From positions 819,205-883,204 of the forward strand of contig JAMWFC010000051.1 of NCBI GenBank assembly GCA_027475525.1: DNA of 64,000 nt. Reading direction: 5' to 3'. The position numbers were made by a program, and so were the translations under genes. This DNA comes from Macrolepiota albuminosa. Lineage: Eukaryota; Basidiomycota; Agaricomycetes; Agaricales; Agaricaceae. This document shows, piece by piece, positions 21,139 through 31,521 of the stretch. Position 1 is the first letter of the stretch. Each line of letters begins with the position of its first letter. The notes under the pieces are model-generated. The model saw only the letters and a program-made list of their open reading frames with translations, was not told the DNA's origin and made no database searches.

Positions 21139-23487
21139 ATGGACAAACTTTCGTCGTTCACCCGCTTCAAGGCGTCTTGCCCTTTCCTTGGACGCACAAA
21201 GACCTCCACTCTCCGCACTCTTTCTACCTCTTCCTCTGCCCGCTTTCCTTCCCTCTCAGGTCTCACAGAGCGCGCGACCAAATGTCCCGTCATGGGGCCC
21301 GCTCTCACAGCCCGCTCCAAGGAGTTGGTTGCTGGCTACGCTAGCTTCGCTGGTAAAGCAGAGGTAGACAAGATCCATAAAGAACAGGGAGTATCCGTTC
21401 CTGCCGGTGCTACTATCGAGATGTGTCCCCATGCTACTGCTGCTAGAGCTGCTGCTCGTATGGCCGAGGATCTCACGGCTGCCGCTAATCTCAAGGCAAA
21501 GCAAGATGCTGCGAAGAAGGCCAAGGCTGATGTTTCTGCTGCCGCAGCTGCAGGTTGTCCTTTCCATCAGCAAGCCTCTGCCGCTAAGCCAAAGGTTGCG
21601 GCCCCGGGTACATTTGATTATGAAGCGTTTTATGTCAATGAGCTCGACAAGAAGCACAAGGATGCTTCCTACCGCTACTTCAACAATATCAATCGTCTTG
21701 CTGCCAAGTTCCCCGTCGCTCACACAGGTGAGGTGAAGGACGAAGTCGAAGTTTGGTGCGCCAATGACTACGTCTTGCTGCCAAGTTCCCCGTCGCTCAC
21801 ACAGGTGAGGTGAAGGACGAAGTCGAAGTTTGGTGCGCCAATGACTACTCGGCATGGGTAATAACCCCATAGTGCTCGAGACCATGCAGTATGTACGCAT
21901 TGAAATGCCTTTTATTGAAACTAATTCCGACCCATCAGCCGGACCCTGGATAAATACGGCCACGGTGCGGGTGGGACTCGCAATATTGCCGGCAATGGTG
22001 CTATGCATCTTGGCCTTGAGCAAGAAGTCGCGGCACTGCACCGCAAGCCTGCTGCCCTCGTCTTTTCATCATGCTACGTCGCTAACGATGCTACACTCTC
22101 GACTCTTGGTACTAAGCTTCCTGGCTGCGTTTTCTTCTCCGACTCTATGAACCACGCTTCTATGATTCAGGGCATGCGTCACTCTCCAGCTAAACGTGTT
22201 ATATTCAAGCACAACGACATGGAGGATTTGGAGAACAAGTTGAAGCAGTACCCCAAAGAAACCCCCAAGGTCATCGCATTCGAAAGTGTGTATTCTATGT
22301 GCGGTAGCATCGGACCTATCAAGGAGATTTGTGATCTGGCTGATAAATATGGAGCACTGACGTTCTTGGACGAGGTACGTTCATGAAACGGCCTCCAATC
22401 CAATTTTGCTGAGTGCGCCGATCAGGTGCACGCCGTCGGATTGTATGGACCGCGTGGGGCCGGCGTTGCCGAACATTTGGATTATGACGCTCACAAGGTC
22501 GCGGGTGAGAGTCCCGATCCTCTCCCGGGTTCTATTATGGATCGTGTTGATATAATCACTGGTTCGTAATACAATCTGCACCCATGTTCCAAAAATAACA
22601 CTTGCATCCTTAGGTACTTTGGGCAAGGCTTATGGTGCTGTTGGCGGTTACATCGCCGGTTCTGATGACTTCGTTGATATGATTCGGTCCTACGCTCCTG
22701 GTTTCATCTTCACGACGTCTCTTCCTCCTGCCGTCGTTGCTGGGGCGCGGGCTAGTGTGGCATACCAAAAGGCATATGTCGGTGATAGGCAACTCAAACA
22801 GGTTAACGTTCGCGAAGTCAAACGCCGTTTCGCTGAACTTGACATCCCTGTCGTGTATGTTTGAATCGCTTTTCGGTTCTCTCTTGCACATCTAATTGTA
22901 AATACAATAGGCCCGGTCCTTCACACATTGTTCCTGTTCTCGTTGGTGACGCCGCTCTCGCCAAAGCCGCGTCTGACAAACTTTTGAGTGAACACAACAT
23001 TTACGTCCAATCTATCAACTACCCGACCGTTGCCGTTGGTGAAGAACGCCTACGCATCACTGTCACCCCCCGTCATACCCTCGAGCAAATGGCTAAACTT
23101 GTCCGCGCTGTTGACAAGATTTTCACTGAGCTCAAGATCAACCGCACCCAAGACTGGAAGGCCCTCGGTGGTCGCGCAGGTGTTGGGATTGCCGGTGCTT
23201 CTGAGACCGTAGATCCAATGTGGACCGATGAACAGCTTGGTTTCCTCGATGGTACGACTCCCAAGACTTTGAGGACTGGTGAGAAGGCGTTTGTCGATCC
23301 GACCGCGGCATCTGTCGCCCGTGCTACGTTCAATGAGCTGCTGGGCCCCGTTGAGGAATATCATGCTCTTCGCAAGTCCGCTGGTCTTGCAGGTTTGAAG
23401 TTGCAGACCGGTGTCGGTGCCGCGAGGTCTGCTTCCGAGGAAGTACCACTTCCCCATGCACCAGTCGCTGTTGCTGCCTCTGCTTGA
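21139..23487 (+). CDS. hem1: 5-aminolevulinate synthase, mitochondrial
   Basis: First enzyme of haem synthesis: glycine plus succinyl-CoA to 5-aminolevulinate, PLP-dependent, in the mitochondrial matrix. ATG at 21139. The Arg/Ser-rich presequence and linker carry four Cys-Pro motifs (SCPF, KCPVMG, EMCPHA, GCPFH), the form of haem regulatory motifs. The core follows: [98 protein letters not shown], and the PLP lysine in [16 protein letters not shown] (joined over an intron). [12 protein letters not shown] and [16 protein letters not shown] follow, with TGA at 23485-23487. A 77-bp duplication (21694-21847) interrupts it. Even with one copy removed, one base is missing just after, because the invariant NDYLGMGNNP needs TAC CTC GGC where TAC TCG GC is found. 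Confidence 0.93.
21694..21847. repeat. 77-bp tandem duplication no. 9 (in HEM1)
   Basis: Copies 21694-21770 and 21771-21847, exact and adjacent, fully inside coding sequence. Confidence 0.97.
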
Positions 23488-24435
23488 TACTGTTTCATCT
23501 CTTTTGATACCTGCTTTGCGTTCCTTGTATTATTTCACGGGAGATGTGATTGGGGAAGAAGTCTTTGTTTAGTTCTAATGCGTTCCATGGTATGGATGAT
23601 TGTCGTAGTTTCCCAATGCTGAATGGATGATGCGAAGCGCTTGGACTGAATGATGAGGCGTCAAGTCATACAACCTGGTCCATAATCCGCGCCTTTGAGG
23701 GCGTCGGTCCAGTTATAGAAGCCTGATAGGGGATGTTTGGTTTTGAAATTTGAAATGTCGTGGTAAGCTGGTATAACTCGAGCCACAGTCGACTTGGGGG
23801 CGAAGGGATACATGAGACATCTGTGAGCACACATTCATGTTGATCCTTGCGCAGGACTTGGGATGTGTGTAGACAAGAAGAAAATTGGATTGAATAGCAA
23901 GGTTTCACACACGTTCAAGGACCATTGTTAACTTTTGGTCTCGTCGATGTCCAGGTATCACTATTTTGAAGCTCTATTGTTGTCCTCTATCTGATGTGCT
24001 CAGGGACGATTGGTTCCGTAGACTTTTTCGAGCTATTGGAGTAGCGTGGAAATGACCCGACTCGAGTCCTTATTCATTGGGTACAAAATGTCTGTTAGCA
24101 GAATTTTAAACAGCTTATGCAACAGTGTATACATTTTATTAATATGTTGGACTACGCAACAGGTCAAAAGTGAGGTAGAGATCTAACAAGTACTCGAGTA
24201 TGGTCGACCATTCGAATAAAGCACAGACTAATCGTTTCCGCACTGTTGGATTCCCTGCTACGCCCCAAAGAGATCCACTTTTAGATTACGCGCCGTCAAG
24301 ATGACGAGCATTCAGAGATTATGATCTTTCGATAAAGGTAGGTACCAACTTTGTTTCAAATTTATAGGCCTGGATACAACAGTCGTAGCGAACAAGTCTG
24401 TGTATACTGTAGAAGTGTGTAATCAACCACCTGAA
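23488..24435. other. Gene-free interval after HEM1
   Basis: About 950 bp between two convergent 3' ends. No frame with protein-like composition and no repeat shared with the rest of the window. Confidence 0.5.
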
Positions 24436-25374
24436 TTACCTGGAAACATCCTGCATAAATTCCCTCACAACATCGCGAAAAAGTAGACAATGGTTAATGA
24501 CAATCCTCCGAGTCTCAATATCTTTCATCGACTGAAAATTGGCAACAGGCATACACCTCTTCACGACAGTCTCCTGCGCCGGATACGTTCCCGACTCCAC
24601 CGCGCGAACAAGATTCCCGCTCACGGGAATCTTGTAAAAAGCCATGTTCGTTCCAACCATTGCGATCGCGGGCATAGTCAAATCCTTGTTGGGTAACTGC
24701 ATCTGCCACTTTCGATAATAGTTATTGTATACAGCGGCAGCGATAGCATCAGCAATAAGCTGAGCGTCAGGGTCGCTACTAGAATCGGTGGTTTCGTCCT
24801 CCTGAACAAGGAAAAACATCGTGCCGTCAACAGATTGTAGACACACACCAGGCTGCGCTTGACGGTTGTCGCCACAAGTGAAAAAGTTGAGCGGGAAACG
24901 CAGCACCACAATAACATCGTCGTCTTCATCAAAGTCGAGAGCTTTTAGAAGGTTTTGTGCATACTCATCAACGTAGGTCTCGTCTACGTAGAACCAAGAT
25001 CGATAAGCATCATACGATGCTCAAAAAAGAAACACACAGCGCAAATTTTCGGCCACGGAGAGAGAACGCAAGAAGGATCGTACTCTGTATTCGTTAGGGC
25101 GCCTGGTGAGGACTCCATTCGCGTCAAATGGGATAAATAGATCTGGATCAACATCCAACTCATTCACGTCGGGAAGTTGTCGGCCAAAGAACACCTCGGA
25201 CGGCTCTTCCACAACACGAATGTTGTACGCCTTTAACTCGTTTCTCGTCCACTCGTTACCGGACTTGGCACTTCGAGGGAGGGTAGCCATGATGGTGGGA
25301 GTTAATCGATTGATCCAAATAGGCAAATCCCGTTTTGCTCTTCCCGCATTAAAAATAGAACCAAGCTGAGACAT
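24436..25374 (-). CDS. Unrecognised protein of about 290 residues
   Basis: I do not recognise the family. Exon 1 starts at the ATG at 25374 (MSQLGSIFNAGRAKRDLPIW) and contains FFGRQLPDVNELDVDPDLFI. It appears to be joined by one intron (about 24,980-25,040) to a second exon that begins near YVDETYVDEYAQNLL and continues DEDDDVIVVLRFPLNFFTCG, GVCLQSVDGTMFFLVQEDE, and MVGTNMAFYKIPVSGNL. It ends with an RIVINHCLLFRDVVREFM helix. It has no signal peptide, membrane segment or zinc motif. Composition and splicing are like a real gene. Known lineage-restricted mushroom proteins have this flavour, but no function can be given. Confidence 0.6.
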
Positions 25375-25789
25375 TAATACGTCAACAATGATGACCCTGT
25401 TTCATCACATGGCTCGTTTTTCTGAAGACACAGCAGGCGGGAGGACTTTTTTACTAATGTATCTATCTGTTTTGTTCTCAATGAAACTAGATCAATAGTA
25501 ACCAACGAAAATGTCGTAGCTATGTGGCCCCAGCCACCTTTTGAAGTCGTTATTGCAGAGCGTCAACAGAGCAAACCATTAATCAACGTTCACTAGTACA
25601 ATTACCGCCAGCAGAGTATCGCTTGTTGTTCTATATACAAACCTTAAGGAATCAAGAGAACTATAAACGATCAAATACAATGGGTGGAAAGTGAAAATAA
25701 GATCTACAATACATACATTTATTGATACGCAAGTTTGGAAACTGACAATATCAGCCAAGAACTTCTTCTGGACTTTTAGACAAGGATCG
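25375..25789. other. Gene-free interval
   Basis: About 415 bp between the start of the unrecognised gene and the 3' end of NAT copy 2; nothing recognisable. Confidence 0.45.
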
Positions 25790-27019
25790 TCACTCACACA
25801 GCGCGGCTGCTCTTCCGCATATATATTCGAGGGCTTCTGATGGTATATGGATCCCGAAAAAATCTCGGAGAGCCTCTATCCTCCCAGCTTCAGTCGTAAC
25901 CGTCTTTATAATATTAACGTGACTGCCTATATGTCTTCGAATGACAGCACCCTCCATTACATATTTTCCAGTGTGTCTCGTCTCAATGGACCCGTTTGTC
26001 GCGCCGCGTGCACTTCTTGTCTTTTCTTCGTCGAGCCAGAAATGTTTCGAGGCGACGATTTTGTCCCCCAAAAATCCCCCCGGCTTGCAGCATACGGCGA
26101 AATTGATGTCCTCAAAGTCTGTCTGAAAGAACTCTTTTTCTGAAAAGGCATATACTATCCTCCAATGCGCTGGAGGTGCATCTGGCACGTCCTTGATATG
26201 GAGAACGTTCAAGTGCCACTCGGCGGTTGACGAAACTTGACTGACAATTAGATGACTAATTTTAGACCCACGTATGGACTCACCAAGTTTTGAATCACAG
26301 CGAGCACCACGCGTTAGTCGATGTTGTTCGGTCGGTGTTGCGCCCATGACGACATTATCTTTGGAAGAGGACAGAAGGATGGGACACATAGGTCCTGAAC
26401 CGCCAAAACCAACATCTACGAGATAGGTTACATTGCTCTTCCCTGGTTGCACAAAAATGATCATATGAGAGAGTGCAGTGTAACTAGGTAGGTCGGATGC
26501 TTCTTTAGCATGATTGACCCTCCCACAGCCAGTATAAGCCCTGAAGAAACGGAAAAATCGTGAGAATTGGCTGATTTGTTACTCATAAGCTGTATACATG
26601 CCGATAACCCAATCCACAAAGCATCTGAAAGAAAAAGATGTTCAAACCAAAGCAATGGGATCCTTGGCGCTCAAGCACAATCCTCCGGTACAGTCCTTCA
26701 GTGCTAATATCCATAGAATGGTTTGCTGAACTGGGATAGTGAGAATCAACACGGAACGCAGTCTGACTGAGGAACAGTCTCACTAATGCATCATAGTGTT
26801 TTCAAAAGGAACAGTCACGAGAAAGAGGCGGTTGATCAGAGTCAAATTCTCTAAGTTCGTTGGAAATCGGCCGTGTGCAATATCTTCCTCAGAAACAAGG
26901 TGCGGAAACTTGATGCTCGAAAGCCACATTACAATTTGCCTAGGGGTATAGGCAGAGGCCCCACATTTAATCATAAGGCCACCTTTCAAAGTACCATCAA
27001 TATGGTAAGCAGGAGACAT
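25790..27019 (-). CDS. Arylamine N-acetyltransferase (NAT), copy 2
   Basis: Close paralog of the NAT at 17492-18725, on the opposite strand. ATG at 27019 (MSPAYHIDGTLKGGLMI), chosen because it aligns with the start of copy 1. Exon 1 ends FLVTVPFENTMMHY at a GTGAGA donor, and exon 2 begins SANHSMDISTEGLYRRI: the same junction as copy 1. The triad is intact: Cys in RQGSHCFGLN, His in SHMIIFVQP, Asp in YLVDVGFGG. The C-terminal half (DAPPAHWRIVYAFSEKEFFQ, ASKHFWLDEE) reaches TGA at 25790-25792. Differences from copy 1 are spread along the whole gene, so the duplication is not recent. The start lies about 590 bp from the outer end of the Ngaro element. Confidence 0.87.
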
Positions 27020-27606
27020 CGTGGATAGAATGAGAAAGTCACTGAACTTGATGAGAACCAGAATGATTACGGGTATACCGGCCCTGCAGTGACCCGTTGT
27101 CCATGGAGTCATCTGTTTAGAATATCTAGCGACCTTATGTGGTGGATTTAAACCCTTGTAGTCAGTCAATTGAACTGTTGCAGATCGTAAGGATATGTAG
27201 CGCTTTTCAAAGATCGAGTACTTTGGCCTCTGAGCTCACATGCACGTGGTAAAATCAAATTATGTGAATTCCTCCATCTCTATGCTTTTTGTCGCGAGAA
27301 GACAACAAATTATTTGAAAAAAAAGAAAAACAGATCTTATCAGATAAACACTCGTGAGTTAGTCTTTCAGTTTTTCCCACCTTAACACAGAAATCTCCTT
27401 GATGTAGAAGTATTCCCATAATCCGGTTGTCATTATGTGACTCGTTTATGAACCATCTTTCTGTAGCGTTGTTTCTATTTTGAAAAATTTCGCGGGTAAA
27501 GGACAGCCTACAATACTCGTATCATGCACAAAGTCTACTTTACTTTTTCGTCTCTCGCCAAGATAGTATACGCGTATATGTATGTGTTCATATGCATGTC
27601 TTGGCC
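27020..27606. other. Interval between NAT copy 2 and the retrotransposon
   Basis: About 590 bp, AT-rich, with a poly-A run near 27318-27333. Presumed promoter of NAT copy 2 up to the retrotransposon boundary. No gene seen. Confidence 0.45.
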
Positions 27607-27708
27607 CCTCTGCAGTTGATAAGTGGGATAGCGCCGAACCGGTCACGCGATCAGATCGCGTGACCAACATATATTGTTGAGAAGAGGCGAAATGCGACAG
27701 TATGGCTA
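27607..27708. repeat. Short split repeat, outer copy (B2)
   Basis: 102 bp beginning CCTCTGCAGTTGATAAG, matching 28294-28395 at a constant offset of 687 bp. Forms the 3' outer end of the element on its coding strand. Contains the palindrome 27641-27665. Confidence 0.9.
27641..27665. promoter_or_regulatory. 25-bp palindrome in outer short repeat
   Basis: Perfect 12-bp arms, GGTCACGCGATC and its reverse complement, around a single A. Same position in each copy of the short repeat. Plausible recombinase-binding or crossover site; function is inferred only from position and symmetry. Confidence 0.6.
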
Positions 27709-27737
27709 CAACTATTATACAGGGTGAGGAGGGAGGG

Positions 27738-28295
27738 TTGACGAAGAAATGAATAGATAAACTAATGAAATACTGGAGTGAAGAAGTAAGTGAGGGCCCG
27801 CGCACGACTTCCCCATCGTGTGCTTACTTTAGATATTTCGTCGGAGTGCGGCGCACTGCTAACAGAGTATTTGAAATGCGAGGACGAAATAACTAAGGTG
27901 AGAGGTGAGCCCGGCTCACCGGGTGGGCATGCCAAAGGGAGAGTCTCACCGATGATTTGCGAAAGTAAAAGAATAATTAAAGGGAACAGTAAGTGTAAAA
28001 AAAAGCACTGAAGAGAGAAGGAAGTGCGGTGAGAACATGCTAATGTGAGAGAGCGCTACCGCGCTCACCTGGGTAGCAGACGAGGAAGGGGGAAGACGGA
28101 AGAGAGGCTACCCGAGATGTCTGAGACTGCAAGCCATACTGACAACGCCACGGCAACTGCCAGGCCCTGGCACCGTGCCGCGATCGGCATGCAGAAAAGG
28201 GGAAGGAGGGTGCAAACGAGATCGGAGAAAACTTTCGCTCACGCAGAGGCCTCCGAAAACGCTCGCCACCTTCGGCGCTCGCCTTTACGCCGACC
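27738..28295. repeat. Long split repeat, internal copy (A2)
   Basis: 558 bp, matching 32938-33495 at a constant offset of 5200 bp with no indel and no mismatch seen. Ends one or two bases into the internal short repeat. Confidence 0.93.
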
Positions 28296-28395
28296 TCTGC
28301 AGTTGATAAGTGGGATAGCGCCGAACCGGTCACGCGATCAGATCGCGTGACCAACATATATTGTTGAGAAGAGGCGAAATGCGACAGTATGGCTA
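28294..28395. repeat. Short split repeat, internal copy (B1)
   Basis: 102 bp matching 27607-27708, directly next to the internal long repeat and 165 bp from the recombinase stop codon. Confidence 0.9.
28328..28352. promoter_or_regulatory. 25-bp palindrome in internal short repeat
   Basis: Identical copy of the palindrome at 27641-27665, 12-bp arms around one A. Confidence 0.6.
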
Positions 28396-28560
28396 AGAAG
28401 AAGCTGTTTTGGAGAGTGGAGGGGTGGTGGTGGTGAGAAGATGTTGCGGGAGCTGAGCCGAGAATTGGTGAGAGATGTTGTAGAAGCATTGACGTGAATA
28501 CAATGAGAATTGGAAAGAACTTGAGGACTCAGCGTGAATTATTGGAAGGGACTTGAGAGC

Positions 28561-29655
28561 TTAGCGTGAATTGGGAGAGTGGCCGTGTATTTGAGTGGGA
28601 TGATGACGATGTGGGCGAAAGAGTTTACGAAATAGGCGAACATGGGTGGCAGGCACGGGAAGGGTCGTACGATTTAGGGCTGCTAACTGAAGTTCTGCCC
28701 GTACAGTTGGATTGTCCCTGAGGTACGTTTTCCACGCTTGGGACGTCCAACGACCGATTGCCATGATAATATCCTCAGACAAGCCCAAGGACGCGTAATA
28801 CGTTGCACCGCCAGCTCTTGCCGAATGGCCTCCGTACGACTTATCGAGGAAAGAAGACATTTTCGAGTCGAACCATGCACGCGTCGGGACTGAACCATCA
28901 TGGCGAAGGAAAAGAGCGAATTTTGCTCCGTGTATAGCATCGCGTTTAGTCGTGTATTCGCGAAGGAGAAGAATGGGGTCAGCAACGTTATGATGCGAAA
29001 ATAGAATTTGAGAACCCGTGAAAAAGCGATCTGTTTTGTGATATGGGAGGTCATATGATGCGTAACCCGGGGAGAAACGAAGTGAAGAGCGCTTAATGAT
29101 TTTTCTCCAGTCCAAAGCCGACTTCGTCTTGACAACCAATTCTCCAGAGCGGTGGCAAGCATAAAATGCACAAGACATCAAGGTCGCGAACAAGAGGTCA
29201 TCGAAGTCATTGGAATTCTCCGCACGTGTTACGAACTTTTGAAGATGCAGGGGGCGTAGAGGGAGTTTGCGGTGAATTGGGTCAGCGCGAATCTTTTTAG
29301 CGCCTTTGATTGCTGCCTGGACAAGCGGATGGTTTCTGTTTGAGTCAAAGTCTGGGTAAATGTTACGAAGAAAATGTCCGGCTCCTGACAGATACTTTGG
29401 ACCTGAAGCAATGTATCTCGAGGTAAAAGCGATGTATTTTGATAAGGTTTGAGGTGAAGGATCAATAGGAAGACCATGAGATGAACAGAAATTGATGTAG
29501 TCTCGTGCTCCTGTTGCATAGCACGAGATTGTCGATTTTTCTATAGATTGGGATTGGACATGAAGAGTCCAGGCGTCGAGGTCCGCGCTGGACATAGCTT
29601 GGCGAGTTGTCTTGTGTGACGACTCGCCAAGCACCTTTAAAAGGACCTGCTCCAT
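28561..29655 (-). CDS. Tyrosine recombinase of the Ngaro element
   Basis: 364 codons from ATG at 29655. An N-terminal SAM-like core-binding region (STISCYATGARDYINFC, KYIAFTSRYIASG) is followed by the catalytic domain. The residues fit a tyrosine recombinase: Arg in ACHRSGEL, the H-x2-R box in HSARAGGATYY, Trp in AIGRWTSQAW, and the nucleophile Tyr in TYLRDN. The enzyme would insert the circular cDNA without target-site duplication. The start overlaps the 3' end of the RT-RNaseH frame by 19 bp in another frame, suggesting termination-reinitiation or a separate transcript. The frame is intact to TAA at 28561-28563. Confidence 0.92.
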   Translation of the reverse strand: MEQVLLKVLGESSHKTTRQAMSSADLDAWTLHVQSQSIEKSTISCYATGARDYINFCSSHGLPIDPSPQTLSKYIAFTSRYIASGPKYLSGAGHFLRNIYPDFDSNRNHPLVQAAIKGAKKIRADPIHRKLPLRPLHLQKFVTRAENSNDFDDLLFATLMSCAFYACHRSGELVVKTKSALDWRKIIKRSSLRFSPGYASYDLPYHKTDRFFTGSQILFSHHNVADPILLLREYTTKRDAIHGAKFALFLRHDGSVPTRAWFDSKMSSFLDKSYGGHSARAGGATYYASLGLSEDIIMAIGRWTSQAWKTYLRDNPTVRAELQLAALNRTTLPVPATHVRLFRKLFRPHRHHPTQIHGHSPNSR

Positions 29656-31521
29656 CGCGCCGGAAGAGAGTCTCTGGGCGGCTCAAAATCGTAGACGCGG
29701 TTAGCAGGGAATTGACGATGAAAATCGTCAAAGAGAAGGCGTGAAAGAAGGTCAGCCCGCGTGTTGTCCTTACCTGCTATATGACGTACACGCAAGTCAA
29801 TACCTGTCTCCATAATAATACCAGCTACGGCTTTAACGACGGAGTTATGCATTTCTTCAACGGCTCCAAGAGAATTAAAAACGGCGACGGAGTCAAGACT
29901 GTCTGTGAAGATCAGAAGTCTTTTCGGAGGGCGGTCGAAGAGCGCAACGTGATGAATACTGGAAAGAATTGCAAGCAACTCTAAGAAGAAAATGTCAACT
30001 TTTGGTTTAGACGGGTCAGGATTAAGTTGGTAAACGAAACCTGAGCCACCGTAAACAAATGCAAGAGCGAGTTTCAGGCTCGCGTCAGTCCAAATAACGA
30101 TGTCAGCCGAAGAGTCATCCCAGTGCGTAGTATCGAGAAATCTAATGCCAAGCGCTAAAGGAAGAACTTTCAGGAGCCAGGACATGTCATCGGTTACTTC
30201 TCGATTAAGGAAGACACCGGCGTGCATTGTCGACTTTGAAGCGATTTTGCGATATAACGAAGACAGAGCTGGGCGGCCCCACGGTAAGACGTTGAGCAGC
30301 CAGTTTAAATGACCGGCGAGACGTTGCCAGATACGGAGAGGGGGACGACGATTAGGCGTGTTTACGAAATCGTTAATTTTAGTGATGATCTCGTTAATAG
30401 AATCTTTGGTGAGCGAGATGGTTCCTCGATTGATATCGACCCAGAAGCCAATGATCTTAAGACATTCTCCAAACTCTTGCTTTTTATCGTCCCATGGACA
30501 GCCAATAGAGTCCCAGAAAATAAGGAGCTGAACCTGGTGTTTCGGTCTAAGCTTGCCTTTGAATACAACTAAGTCGGAAGCGAGATCCCAAGAAAAGAAG
30601 TCGTCCATGAAGTCGTGTAAGTCCGGCATGTCCAATTTTGTGACAGCAATCCAGCACATCAGTCCTGCCAACGCGCACCAACAACGAGGAGAAGCACGGT
30701 TTCCGAAAACCAAACGGTGAACGATACGCCATACTCCGTCGACATGAACAAGTTGCCTCAATTGCCATAACGGATGTGCAGGCAGGTTCAAGAAAGCACT
30801 GGAGACATCCGACTTCCAAGTGACCAAGGTATCAGAGGGGTGACGTCGTTTAGCATTATATAAAACCTGTCCAAATGTCCTCATGTCGTCGTACTTAACC
30901 TTGGCTTCAATCTTAGAGATTCCGTCGTTAAGTCCGGATGCCGTATGATCTGTTACTACTCTCGGCTTCCCCTTTTGCCAAACCACGAACAGCGGGGACG
31001 ACTTCATACCGGGCAGAAATTCGTCCATAACGATTGGATCTGACCACCTTCTTGCCTTTATTTCTTTATCTTGGAATTGTCTGATAGCAACCAGGTCAGT
31101 CTCTTCCGTCGAATAATTATCCAGCGGATCTTCGTCACGCGAGTCCCAGTTACCATTGTCAAAGGGCCAGAAGCCTTCTCTGAGGCCTTTTATCACAGAG
31201 CGAACGAATGGCTGATTCGGATGATCCCAAAGCATAGCTTCGAGAGAGTCTACGTTAAAAGGAGTCTCGACACGGATGTAATTACTCATAGCACGCAAAG
31301 TATGCTGAATATCTGGATCCGAAAGCAGATTAAGTGGAGGAGAAGGGAGAGGTGAAGCGGTTTCCGTGTCTCGGGCCGAAGGAGGCAAAGAGGAGACTAA
31401 GGAAGAGCTATTCCAGACGAAACCTCGACGAAATTTAGGGGAGCTGTGAGAAAAGGCGTTGTGAGAGCGTTTACGAGCGGTTGAAAGAGGTCGCGGTCCC
31501 CTAGAAATTGCTTCATCTGTC
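29637..31521 (-). CDS. Reverse transcriptase - RNase H of the Ngaro element
   Basis: The RT begins around SNYIRVETPFN and LREGFWPFDNGNWD. The palm follows: SPLFVVWQKGKPRVVTDHTA, WKSDVSSAFLNLP (first Asp), LVFGNRASPRCWCA, and the FMDD box in DLHDFMDDFF. Thumb and connection run to the RNase H, with its acidic residues in IVIWTDASLK, FLELLAIL, LLIFTDSLDS and DNTRADLLSR. The stop TAA is at 29637-29639. The same frame is open upstream to 32897, across the whole of gag, for 1086 codons in all, but that part reads like a shadow of gag. I place the translated RT near the end of gag. It is in the +1 frame relative to gag, so frameshifting or an internal start is needed. Confidence 0.88.

Noticed and set aside
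19306..23487. Possible functional cluster of PLP enzymes (ARG8, HEM1, with BNA3 further on)
   Set aside because: They belong to unrelated pathways and lie among ordinary housekeeping genes; adjacency is most likely chance.
27790..28350. Two open frames of about 74-100 codons inside the long split repeat, seen again near 32990-33505
   Set aside because: They are duplicated only because the repeat is; composition is Arg/Lys-rich and unlike protein. Treated as non-coding terminal sequence.
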